This document shows, one piece after another, positions 53,138 through 61,348 of a stretch of DNA of 64,000 nucleotides. The first letter of the stretch is position 1. Each line of letters opens with the position of its first letter. The DNA is from Saprospiraceae bacterium. Its GTDB lineage: Bacteria; Bacteroidota; Bacteroidia; Chitinophagales; Saprospiraceae. The position numbers and the translations under genes are program-made. Under the pieces are notes generated by a model. It did not search any database, was not told the origin of the DNA, and saw only the letters and a list, made by a program, of their open reading frames with translations. The stretch lies in NCBI GenBank assembly GCA_020628645.1, contig JAHDES010000022.1:1-64000 (forward strand), read 5' to 3'.

Positions 53138-55174
53138 TTACAAACTAAACAATCGAAATCGAAGAAATACTTCTGTATTGCGTACACTAAAACATTTATC
53201 AGTTGTATAATAAAAATTAGGATAAAAACGCATTTCACCTTTAATACCTACACTCAAATTATTCAATAAACCTGCTTCCAGACCGACATTTGTCATAAAA
53301 CCCATAAAATTATTAGTACTAATGGTTTGATTAAATAATTCTGCATCAGGAGAAGAATTGAAGATACCAAAACCTGTATCTATAGCATCCGCTAATACGG
53401 TTTCTTGAGCATCTACTGTATAATGTACCACATCACTTTCCAAGCTCAAATCCGCAAAGGCAGGTACCGAAAGCCCCGCACTTGCAAACCCTTTGATAAA
53501 CCCACCAAATTGATACCCCACGCGCGCCTGCGCTTCTAACATACGCATGGAAATACGTTCGTTTTGTACCCAAAGACCACCATTTGGGGTTAAATTATTG
53601 GTGATGGCAGTAGAATTAGAGCGGCGCATGGTCAAGCTCGTTAAGCCTCCTTCTATTCCCCAACTGATCCCCGTTCCGAGAGGTGTATTATCATAGATCA
53701 AACCAACAGAAGCTCGTTCCATGAAATTTTGAGCGTCAGCTAAATACACCCCAAAATCATGTGCAGAATTAAGTCCTGTCTTCAGATAAAAGGCACTTTG
53801 ACGCCATTTTACCTTTGCTTTATTGGTCGCCATCGCTTCTGCTCCGCGAAAAATAATATCAACTTGTGATTTATTTTTATTAGCTCGTGTTCCGTCGGTG
53901 AGTATACTAAATGATAAGCGTCCTTTGGTCAATTTTTTATTAAAAGGCCCAATCAATTGATGATCTTTGCCAAATAAATCAATATTATGAAAGGTAAATA
54001 AAAGACTATCGGCAGCACTATTCTTTCCTAAAGAAAGGCATTTATTGTTTTCTTTTTGAACGGGAGAACAATGGTAATTCCAAACAAGGTCTTTATCTAC
54101 TGCATAGGTGCTGTTTTTATTAGGATCAATTTTAGCAGTAGAGGCATCATGATTTTTAGCTAGAGGAAAACGAACTATTACATCCCTCACAATCCCTTCC
54201 GCTTCATTTTGAAAATCTATCGTGTAGAATAATTTCTGTTTACGCCCTTTTTTGTAGTAAGCAACTTTTGGAAATACTTCGATTTTATTAGGATCGTGAA
54301 CCTCTAATAAATCCATGCTATATTGATGAATATGTTTTTCTGGATCAAAAGTGCCTGATAAAGGTGCCCAAGCCGCCGTAAAACTTAGTTCCCGTTTCAT
54401 ATCTGCAATATCCGCTAATTCAGGATTAGCTTTTAAACTAAGAAAAATTCGATTTTCTTGACCACGAGATAAACTAGATGTTTTAAAAACTAAGACATCT
54501 ACATGTTCATTTTGCAGTTGTTGAATACTACTTTTTGCAGTGGAAGATAAGGCAGGAAATGCGACGCCCATTAAACTACTATTGGCTTTAGCATACGTAC
54601 GCGTATCAGCATCTAAATAAGAAAAGGATTCATAAGAAATCTTATCTGGACTATCTCCAATCTCTCCCTTTTTATTATAAAATAAGAACAAGTAGCCTTC
54701 ATCAGATGACTTTGCAGAGGGCGGCATTTCATAGTGTAGTACCACTCGAATTTCGTGATCGGCTACCACTTCATATCTGGAATTGGTAACAATATTGACA
54801 TACCGATCATTCATATTATAGGAGGGCGCATTGGTTGGCACACCATTGATGGCGACATTATCTTGATAATACGTAATGGGTTTACTCACTACGGTGTAAT
54901 AGGGCGTTAAACTCGCTCGAACATTGTAAATGCCTGATTCACTATAGGTATAATCTACACTAGATTTTTCGGTCATTTTATAATGCCCATCACCAAATTC
55001 CCAGAAATAATTTCCCCAAATGGCTTTAGGATTTCCTTCTAAGGCTGGGATGTCATTAAGTAATATAAACCCGTTATTTACAGTGATATTATTGAGTGTG
55101 TCTTGAGCAGAAAGCCTAAAAGAGATTAGGCATAGCAAAAAAAAGTAGGTGTATAAACGGAGGCATTTGTTCAT
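53138..55174 (-). CDS. PKD-domain surface protein with C-terminal beta-barrel
   Basis: This 678-residue protein has a signal peptide (1-24). A PKD domain (about 40-110) contains WEFGDGHYKMTEKSSVDYTY. A long middle part (120-460) has repeats like KAKVKWRQ and RIFLSLKANPELADIADM, possibly DUF11-like. The last about 230 residues are beta strands consistent with an outer-membrane barrel, ending NTEVFLRFRLFSL. The segment LKTGLNSAHDFGVYLADA starts the barrel. It is likely an outer-membrane protein displaying a PKD module; function unknown. No T9SS tail is present. Confidence 0.68.
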   Translation of the reverse strand: MNKCLRLYTYFFLLCLISFRLSAQDTLNNITVNNGFILLNDIPALEGNPKAIWGNYFWEFGDGHYKMTEKSSVDYTYSESGIYNVRASLTPYYTVVSKPITYYQDNVAINGVPTNAPSYNMNDRYVNIVTNSRYEVVADHEIRVVLHYEMPPSAKSSDEGYLFLFYNKKGEIGDSPDKISYESFSYLDADTRTYAKANSSLMGVAFPALSSTAKSSIQQLQNEHVDVLVFKTSSLSRGQENRIFLSLKANPELADIADMKRELSFTAAWAPLSGTFDPEKHIHQYSMDLLEVHDPNKIEVFPKVAYYKKGRKQKLFYTIDFQNEAEGIVRDVIVRFPLAKNHDASTAKIDPNKNSTYAVDKDLVWNYHCSPVQKENNKCLSLGKNSAADSLLFTFHNIDLFGKDHQLIGPFNKKLTKGRLSFSILTDGTRANKNKSQVDIIFRGAEAMATNKAKVKWRQSAFYLKTGLNSAHDFGVYLADAQNFMERASVGLIYDNTPLGTGISWGIEGGLTSLTMRRSNSTAITNNLTPNGGLWVQNERISMRMLEAQARVGYQFGGFIKGFASAGLSVPAFADLSLESDVVHYTVDAQETVLADAIDTGFGIFNSSPDAELFNQTISTNNFMGFMTNVGLEAGLLNNLSVGIKGEMRFYPNFYYTTDKCFSVRNTEVFLRFRLFSL

Positions 55175-55241
55175 ATCATTTGGAATTTTATGTCGAATGA
55201 TCCAATTTTATCGGATTGGGGATGGCATCTATATCAACTAA

Positions 55242-55374
55242 TTTAAAACCATACAAAATTAACAATGATTGAAGACAAGGGAATAAATTCCCTTGGACTA
55301 TGATGATCCAATATGGTTTTAACCCCTTGCTAAACTTAATTTTGAAGTTTTATTTGTTTTTGTATGGTTTCAAA
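55242..55374. mobile_element. MITE-like element family P, copy 3
   Basis: This 133-bp element has 17-bp inverted ends (TTTAAAACCATACAAAA at 55242-55258; complement with one mismatch at 55358-55374). It is bordered by perfect 9-bp direct repeats ATCAACTAA (55233-55241 and 55375-55383). Inside is the palindrome CAAGGGAATAAATTCCCTTG, then GGTTTTAACCCCTTG as in copies 1 and 2. The 342-bp region 55175-55516 has no gene. Confidence 0.82.
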
Positions 55375-55516
55375 ATCAACTAAAAGAGTTACTTCTCAAA
55401 ATAGAAAAAAAAGACTACTTTTTAGAATGCTAACAATCATTTTTTGAAAACACAAGCGGTTTTCTACTTTTTAATGCCTGTTTAATGAGAAAACGTTACC
55501 TTGAAATGGAAAGAAA

Positions 55517-55690
55517 TTAGTGGGTAAGAATACGATTGATCCCTAAAAGAATCATTAATAAGACGACTACAGCTATTGCAATGATGAAAGGGGCATCATC
55601 ATTTCCTGCCAAAGAATCCATGAATTTATTTCCCATAAATCCAATAAAAGCAGTTAGCAATACAAATCCCATAATTCGTTTAAAGAGCAT
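55517..55690 (-). CDS. Small two-helix membrane protein, 57 aa
   Basis: The ATG at 55690 is preferred over a GTG at 55771 that would extend the frame back over the DUF547 stop. The 57 residues contain two hydrophobic helices (MGFVLLTAFIGFMGN and PFIIAIAVVVLLMILLG) joined by a polar loop. Function unknown. It may be co-transcribed with the DUF547 gene. Confidence 0.5.
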   Translation of the reverse strand: MLFKRIMGFVLLTAFIGFMGNKFMDSLAGNDDAPFIIAIAVVVLLMILLGINRILTH

Positions 55691-55767
55691 AATTGATAGT
55701 TGGTATTTAATCTTCTTTGTTGCGAAAAATGTACCAATGTTTTTTGAAAAATGTACAAAAGTAAAGG

Positions 55768-56532
55768 TCACTCATTCAAATTCCAATCATAATCTAAATA
55801 GGATATTTTAGCATTTGAATCAATTTTAATATCGGAATATTGATTGATAAATTTTAGGACAGAATTATCTCCTTTTTTAAAATCAAAACGATACCAAGAA
55901 AAGATTTTCGATAGTTTTGGATCATTTGTGGAGATTTGATTTTTTATTGTGTTTCTAAGAAAATATTGGGTTTGATCCGTCAATTGTTCCTCTAGACGAT
56001 CTGCAAAAAATGCTTCCGTACGCAAACGAGGACAAGAAATAGAGGCACAATTCAACGCAAAATGAATTCTAGGTTCTTCAAATTCTTCTCGAATAATGCC
56101 GTGTTCGATATTATTGAGATCATAGGTTCTTCCTTCAATTTGAATGAATTTAATATCCCAAACAGAATTGACAAAAGGAATTCCACTTTTAATATCTCGG
56201 ATACTTTTGACAGGATAATGATCTATCACCAATTTTACTGTAAAGGCATTATAAGCATTAATCCAATAGGCTAATTGTTCGTCTTTTGACCAATTCTTAT
56301 CATTTGGATGATTATTTTGTAATTGACTCAAATAACGATTTAGTTGAACACTATCCCGTTGAAAACCCTTGTAGTCAACTGCGCCTGTTTCTGTCACATG
56401 TTTTTTGACTAATTCATCCCAAATGGTATGCGCGATAGGGGAGGAGTTGGATGAAAATTCTTTCACCCCACAAGCACTACTCATAATTAATCCCAAACAT
56501 AAAAGCAAAAAATAAAAATGATTCATACTCAA
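55768..56532 (-). CDS. DUF547 lipoprotein
   Basis: This 254-residue protein has a lipoprotein signal (lipobox MSSACGV, C21 or C19 depending on which of the first Met codons is used). The DUF547 signature follows: LAYWINAYNAFTVKLVIDHYP, DIKFIQIEG, HGIIREEFEEPRIHFALNCASISCPRL. The family is a papain-like fold with conserved Cys/His, but its reaction is not known. It is attached to a membrane facing the periplasm. Confidence 0.88.
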   Translation of the reverse strand: MSMNHFYFLLLCLGLIMSSACGVKEFSSNSSPIAHTIWDELVKKHVTETGAVDYKGFQRDSVQLNRYLSQLQNNHPNDKNWSKDEQLAYWINAYNAFTVKLVIDHYPVKSIRDIKSGIPFVNSVWDIKFIQIEGRTYDLNNIEHGIIREEFEEPRIHFALNCASISCPRLRTEAFFADRLEEQLTDQTQYFLRNTIKNQISTNDPKLSKIFSWYRFDFKKGDNSVLKFINQYSDIKIDSNAKISYLDYDWNLNE

Positions 56533-56627
56533 GAAAACGACAGCTCGATAAGGATGTTCATCATTTGTTCAAAAATACGTATCATTGTCTTTACAGCGAC
56601 CTAGCATGACTAAATTGATTTAACCCA

Positions 56628-57431
56628 ATGCAGCAATTCTCTTTTTATTCCTTTCAAAAGCATAAGATCCATTACACTAGTTTTGGTAAGGGAAAAGAGG
56701 TGTTAATTGCTTTTCATGGATTTGCAGATCGTTCGGAGGTGTTTTTAAAATTAGAAAAAAGCATTTCTTCAACATATCGAGTAATTGCGATAGATGTACC
56801 TTTTCATGGGAAGACAAAATGGAATACGGAAAGTTATAACGAGCAAGATTTAATTGAACTGGTACAATTCATTTTAGAAAAAGAAAATATCCAAGAATTT
56901 TCTATGATGGGGCATAGTATGGGGGCGCGTTTAGTATTGGTATTAGCCGCTGCTTTTCAAAAACAAATTAATCAATTGTATTTATTAGCTCCAGATGGAT
57001 TACGATCTAAATGGCTATTTAATATGAATTTAGTGCCTGTTTTCATCCGTCGATGGCTTTCCCGTCGTACTGCTCACCCTACTCGTTTGATTCAATTAAC
57101 GGAAAAATTATATCAGTGGAAACTTATTCCTACTATTGCTCATCAATTTGTGACGATTCATCTTGCCAATCCACGACGAAGAAAACGGCTACTGTATACG
57201 TGGCTTTCTCTGGCAAATTTTATGACTTTTCCACCTCGTTTAAAAAAGGAATTGGTAAAGGCAAGCTATACTACTTATCTCATTTTTGGAAAACACGATC
57301 AAATTATCAAAGCTAAAATTGGAAGAAGGTATGAAAAATTAGCACCCGCTGTTCAAGTACATTATATTGAAACAGGGCATCGGATGTTTGGGGACATTTT
57401 AGATGAAAAACTACAAGAAATCGTATCTTAA
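56628..57431 (+). CDS. Alpha/beta hydrolase
   Basis: This 267-residue cytoplasmic hydrolase has LIAFHGFADRSEVFLKLEK (oxyanion turn), the nucleophile elbow FSMMGHSMGARL (S in GHSMG), a likely Asp in LIFGKHDQIIK and a His in ETGHRMFGD near the end. Substrate unknown. The convergent GNAT gene starts 3 bp beyond its stop. Confidence 0.88.
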   Translation: MQQFSFYSFQKHKIHYTSFGKGKEVLIAFHGFADRSEVFLKLEKSISSTYRVIAIDVPFHGKTKWNTESYNEQDLIELVQFILEKENIQEFSMMGHSMGARLVLVLAAAFQKQINQLYLLAPDGLRSKWLFNMNLVPVFIRRWLSRRTAHPTRLIQLTEKLYQWKLIPTIAHQFVTIHLANPRRRKRLLYTWLSLANFMTFPPRLKKELVKASYTTYLIFGKHDQIIKAKIGRRYEKLAPAVQVHYIETGHRMFGDILDEKLQEIVS

Positions 57432-57434
57432 AAT

Positions 57435-57959
57435 CTACCGAATCAAAGCATAAATCGCCACACTGATAAACTTTCCATCTTTTACTTCACAATCGCGCAT
57501 TGTTCCTTCATATTTGTAGCCTACTTTCTCAATCGCTTTTCTACAATTTTGATTATCATCCACTACAAAACCTTCAATTCGATGAAGATTCATCCTTTCA
57601 AAGGCATATTGACAAATCGTGGGCATTCCTTCTTGTAAATAGCCTTTTCCCCAATGTTCGGGCAAGAGCCAAAAACCCACTTCTGCTTTTTGATGTTCGT
57701 GTGACCAATCATTAAATCCACCCGCACCAACAAATACGCCATCTTCCTTTCGACAGATCGCCCACCAGAGTCCCGTTTTTGTTTCTTCTAAATTTTTAAA
57801 CCATGCCAGCTGTTCTTTAGTAGCTTCCAAACTATCATAAGAAACGCCATAATAACGAATTACCTCAGGATGCGACAAACCATAGAATACAAGTTCTAAA
57901 TCTTCTGCTTGGAATTGACGATACACTAAACGATCACTTTGTAAACTGGGAAATGCCAT
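57435..57959 (-). CDS. GNAT-family N-acetyltransferase (RimJ/RimL type)
   Basis: This 174-residue enzyme has the family lines SDRLVYRQFQAEDLE, AEVGFWLLPEHWGKGYLQEGM (acetyl-CoA-binding loop) and CQYAFERMNLHRIEGFVVDDNQNCRKAIEKVGYKYEGTMRD, typical of RimJ/RimL. The acetylated target is not determined. Confidence 0.92.
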   Translation of the reverse strand: MAFPSLQSDRLVYRQFQAEDLELVFYGLSHPEVIRYYGVSYDSLEATKEQLAWFKNLEETKTGLWWAICRKEDGVFVGAGGFNDWSHEHQKAEVGFWLLPEHWGKGYLQEGMPTICQYAFERMNLHRIEGFVVDDNQNCRKAIEKVGYKYEGTMRDCEVKDGKFISVAIYALIR

Positions 57960-58121
57960 AATTGATATTAATAAGGTTTCGAGTTGAATCTAGTCTATTT
58001 TGAAAAGAAAAACAAATTAAGATATCCATTATAAAAAACGTGATGAAAGCAAGCATAGTTTCCAACTACTAAGTAAGGGGTGTTAATTATGAGGGCAAAA
58101 ATTTTGAGATCACCAAACCCG

Positions 58122-58156
58122 CCTGTCATAAATTATAATCATTTATGGCGGACAGG
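58122..58156. repeat. Nested hairpin CCTGTC...GACAGG
   Basis: CCTGTC/GACAGG encloses CATAAAT/ATTTATG. It lies upstream of a doubtful short ORF. No known role. Confidence 0.45.
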
Positions 58157-58246
58157 AAAGCTGAAATAGCGACAGGATGGAATGTTTGAAACTCAAACTA
58201 CGATCTGTAATATAGATAATGAATTGAAAATTTATTTAGAGTAGAT

Positions 58247-58528
58247 TTGACAGGAGCGAATGTGACAGAAGTTAAAAATCTTTCTCTGCAACAACTCGCT
58301 AAAGCCAAAACCCTTTATGGTTGTAAAAATCTACCTGAAGACATCTACGAAGCCCTACAAGCTCCAGAATATGGGCACCTCTGGAAAAACCCGGATGAAG
58401 AAGAAGAAGAGAAAAAACGATACCAATATACCCTTTTCCCCTTTCTTTTCGTTTATACTTTGAGCGGGACAAAAAAGTCATTTTGTTTCTCTTTTTTCAC
58501 GCTCAGAGTTATACCAATAAAGGGATGA
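58247..58528 (+). CDS. Doubtful short ORF, possible 93-aa protein or gene remnant
   Basis: Starting at a TTG, the first half reads like protein (LSLQQLAKAKTLYGCKNLPE, then DIYEALQAPEYGHLWKNPDE), while the second half is hydrophobic and low-quality (FPFLFVYTLSGTKKSFCFSFF). The opposite strand also has a 60-codon frame. The shift in quality suggests a small gene whose end is replaced by repeat-like DNA. No family recognised. Confidence 0.3.
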   Translation: MTGANVTEVKNLSLQQLAKAKTLYGCKNLPEDIYEALQAPEYGHLWKNPDEEEEEKKRYQYTLFPFLFVYTLSGTKKSFCFSFFTLRVIPIKG

Positions 58529-58532
58529 ATTA

Positions 58533-58557
58533 ACCTGCCCGACAGCAGGTGGGTTTT
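58533..58557 (+). terminator. Terminator-like hairpin
   Basis: ACCTGC-CCGACA-GCAGGT followed by GGGTTTTT, just past the doubtful ORF at 58247-58528. Confidence 0.4.
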
Positions 58558-58655
58558 TACAAATTTATCCCGTGTCGTTTATAACAAAAAGATAAGTCTT
58601 TTTTAGGAAATTATTTCGTTACTCTTTGTGTAAAATCGCGTTAAAAAGATGGGAG

Positions 58656-58824
58656 CTTAGAAGCTGTTTGAATTTAGTTTTTTGAATAATATGAAAATTA
58701 TTTTTCCGTCAGATAAGGCATAAAAAACGGAGTTTAGCTGCGCTAAATGAGTATTTTTAGAACGAAATATGGCGTAAAAAGAAGTTCATATTAACAATAG
58801 TATTAAATTCAAACAGCTTCTAAG
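58656..58824. mobile_element. MITE-like element with 21-bp perfect terminal inverted repeats
   Basis: The 21-bp arms lie at 58656-58676 (starting CTTAGAAGCTG) and 58804-58824 (ending CAGCTTCTAAG) and are perfectly complementary. Inside is a TTTAGC-TGC-GCTAAA hairpin. No transposase reading frame is present, and I found no clear target-site duplication. It sits between the doubtful ORF and the PorE-like gene. Confidence 0.72.
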
Positions 58825-58872
58825 TATAAATCAAGATAACGATAATTCCAAAATTAAAAGCTTAGACGGTGA

Positions 58873-58909
58873 ACGGTAGACGGTTTGAATATCAACTACA
58901 GTCTACCGT
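58873..58909. repeat. ACGGTAGAC/GTCTACCGT hairpin in the PorE-like leader
   Basis: Perfect 9-bp arms with a 19-nt loop, ending 32 nt before the start codon at 58941. It could be in the 5' leader and affect translation or be part of a repeat. Confidence 0.5.
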
Positions 58910-58940
58910 CCCTTGATTACTGTATATTTAACAACAACCT

Positions 58941-60923
58941 ATGCAATTGCAATATATTCTCTTCATTATTATCCTTTTGGGAAGCCAATTGACTGGTTTT
59001 TCTCAAGAAGTCATTACCAAAAAGACCGCGACGGGGAAAGCGAAAAGCTTGTATGATCGTGGCGTGAAATATAGCTCCAATAGTATCTATACCAAAGCAC
59101 TCGCTGATTTTGAAAAAGTGATCAAACTAGCCCCTAATTTTATTGATGCCCACATTCAACTGGCAATGGTACAATACGATTTGAAAGCTTATGCCAAAGC
59201 AGAAACCTCTTTTGAAAAAGCATTGGCACTAGATGGAGAATATAAATCGCGGGTGTATTACATGCTGGCGACTACAGAAGCCTATCAAGAAAAATATGAT
59301 GAAGCGATTGCTAATTATGAGGCATTTATTGAACGCGCCAAACCCACTAGCGATACCGAGCAAAACCTAAAAAAACGTGCAGAAAAACACATCAAAAATT
59401 ATAGTTTTCTAAAAGAAGCAAAGAAAAATCCCGTTCCATTTGATCCACAATCTGTTGGAAGTAATATTAATACCATCGACCAGGAATATCTTCCTTCCTT
59501 AACTGCCGATGGACAAACGATGATTTATACCAAGCGTATTCGCGGACAGGAGGATTTTTATCAATCGGAATTTCGAGATGACAAATGGCAATTGGGAACG
59601 CCCATTTTAGAAATTAACAATCCACAATCCAATGAAGGAGCGCAAAGTATTTCTGCTGATGGTCGCTTTTTAGTCTTTACCAAATGTGGCGAAATGGATG
59701 GTTTTGGAGCATGTGATTTGTATTTTTCTGAAGTACGTAATGGACGTTGGACACCTCCTGCGAATATCGGTGCACCGATCAATACACGCGCATGGGAAGC
59801 TCAGCCAAGTCTATCCGCAGATGGGCGAACGCTTTATTTTGCGAGTACCCGAAAAGGAGGAATGGGAGAAAGCGATATTTGGATGAGTCGCCGAAACAAA
59901 GCTGGAAAATGGAGTACACCTGTTAATTTAGGTGCGCCCATCAATACGGCGCAAAAGGATGAAACGCCATTTATGCACCCTGATGGAGCAACGCTTTATT
60001 TTATGTCGAATGGGCATCCTGGGATGGGGAGTTTTGATTTATATTATAGCCGAAAAACAGAAAATGATTCTTGGAAAGAACCTACTAATTTGGGCTATCC
60101 AATTAATACCGATTCACATGAAGGAGCAATGATTGTAAGTTTGGATGGAAAAACCGCATATTTTGCTTCCAATCGGGATTTCACCAAACAAGAAGACGAA
60201 CAAAGCACTACTGGGACGGATATTTATAGTTTTGAATTGTATGAAGCCGCGCGTCCTAAAGCTGTGACTTATGTTAAAGCCCTAGTCAAAGATGGTAATA
60301 CGGGCAAGCCTTTACAAGCCAATGTAGAAATGGTCAATCTCACTAAATCAGAAATTTACTCTTCTTCCGTTACGGATACCGATGGAGAATTTTTAGTGTG
60401 TTTACCTTTGGGGAAAAATTATGGTTTGAATGTATCGAAAGAAGGCTATTTATTTCATTCTGAAAATTTTGCCTTAGATGCTTTACAGTCTTTAGATAAA
60501 CCCTATTTATTGGAAATTGAGTTGTTTCCCATTCCAACAGAAACCGCTTCAACTACTTCTCCAACAACATCAACGCCTCTAAAATCGAATCCGATTATCT
60601 TAAAAAATATCTTCTTTGAAACAGGCTCCGCTGAATTATTATCCAGTTCCTTTTCAGAATTGAATAAATTGTATGGTCTATTAAATGAAAATGCCAGTTT
60701 ACGCATTCAAATCAATGGACATACCGATAATGTAGGTAGTGATACCGATAATTTCCAACTCTCCGATGCCCGCGCTAAGTCCGTTTATACTTGGTTAATC
60801 GAAAAAGGAATTACTGCCACTCGTTTATCTTATAAAGGCTACGGCGAAAGCCAACCCATCTCTACGAATGATACGGATGAAGGGCGACAAGCGAATCGAC
60901 GGACAGAATTTGTGGTTTTATAG
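58941..60923 (+). CDS. PorE-like OmpA-family protein (TPR, PD40, CRD, OmpA domains)
   Basis: This 660-residue protein has a signal peptide (1-22). TPR repeats (about 28-140; ALADFEKVIKLAPNFIDAHI, AKAETSFEKALALDGEY) come first, then a PD40/WD40-like propeller (about 175-430; QSISADGRFLVFTKCGE, QPSLSADGRTLYFASTRKGG) and a carboxypeptidase-regulatory-like fold (about 440-520). The OmpA peptidoglycan-binding domain (about 545-660) contains INGHTDNVGSDTDNFQLSDARA and ANRRTEFVVL. The order matches the T9SS component PorE, which anchors the machine to peptidoglycan. Relatives of the same design are numerous in these genomes, so a specific porE label is not certain. Confidence 0.85.
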   Translation: MQLQYILFIIILLGSQLTGFSQEVITKKTATGKAKSLYDRGVKYSSNSIYTKALADFEKVIKLAPNFIDAHIQLAMVQYDLKAYAKAETSFEKALALDGEYKSRVYYMLATTEAYQEKYDEAIANYEAFIERAKPTSDTEQNLKKRAEKHIKNYSFLKEAKKNPVPFDPQSVGSNINTIDQEYLPSLTADGQTMIYTKRIRGQEDFYQSEFRDDKWQLGTPILEINNPQSNEGAQSISADGRFLVFTKCGEMDGFGACDLYFSEVRNGRWTPPANIGAPINTRAWEAQPSLSADGRTLYFASTRKGGMGESDIWMSRRNKAGKWSTPVNLGAPINTAQKDETPFMHPDGATLYFMSNGHPGMGSFDLYYSRKTENDSWKEPTNLGYPINTDSHEGAMIVSLDGKTAYFASNRDFTKQEDEQSTTGTDIYSFELYEAARPKAVTYVKALVKDGNTGKPLQANVEMVNLTKSEIYSSSVTDTDGEFLVCLPLGKNYGLNVSKEGYLFHSENFALDALQSLDKPYLLEIELFPIPTETASTTSPTTSTPLKSNPIILKNIFFETGSAELLSSSFSELNKLYGLLNENASLRIQINGHTDNVGSDTDNFQLSDARAKSVYTWLIEKGITATRLSYKGYGESQPISTNDTDEGRQANRRTEFVVL

Positions 60924-61348
60924 ATTTTTAGATCGCTGCGCTTTGAGACCACTCACTTCGTGGGTTGAGCGATTGCTGCGCTGCGAGACTTGATATTTTC
61001 TATATTGTGGCTTGGGGATCGCCCTATTGTGAGGCTTTTAGAATCCATCTTTCCATTTTTGTGCGGTGGCGATGGCTGTTTCGAGCATTGGATCAGCCCA
61101 ATTTTTTATTTTCATCCCTTGCATTCCTATAAAAGTTTTTTTTGATAAAAAAAGCGTTCTCCCTCACGGAAGAACGCTTGTACACATGAACTTTGAGACC
61201 CCTAATTTGTCTCTTCGTTACATATAAACTACTCAACTTTTCTTTATAGTGTAGCCGTAAAAACGACTGACTTTTCTCAAATTTTGTCTTAATTTTCCAA
61301 CTAAATGTATTGGAAAGTCATCCGAAGATGACTTCCAACACCCGTGAG
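60924..61348. other. Intergenic region, 425 bp, with a possible gene remnant
   Basis: The left part repeats GATTGCTGCGCTGCGAGACTT-like and GATCGCTGCGCTTTGAGACC-like lines. On the minus strand, 61038-61124 encodes a peptide (MQGMKIKNWADPMLETAIAT, then AQKWKDGF, stop) with protein-like composition, probably a relic or a tiny gene. Terminator-like hairpins follow at 61152-61179, and a GGAAAGTCATC/GATGACTTCC hairpin at 61313-61337. Confidence 0.45.
61152..61179 (-). terminator. Terminator on the minus strand after the HYR/dockerin gene
   Basis: AAGCGTTCT / AGAACGCTT with a 10-nt spacer, followed on the minus strand by TTTTTTTATC. It lies about 170 bp past the stop of the gene at 61349. Confidence 0.65.

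Noticed and set aside
55691-55771. GTG start for the small membrane protein at 55517
   Set aside because: It would overlap the DUF547 stop and add a non-hydrophobic stretch; ATG 55690 is the better start.
58299-58481. 60-codon minus-strand frame opposite the doubtful ORF
   Set aside because: It is low in protein-like composition and lies opposite the better + strand frame.
58656-58824. Complete insertion sequence
   Set aside because: It has perfect inverted ends but is only 169 bp with no transposase frame.
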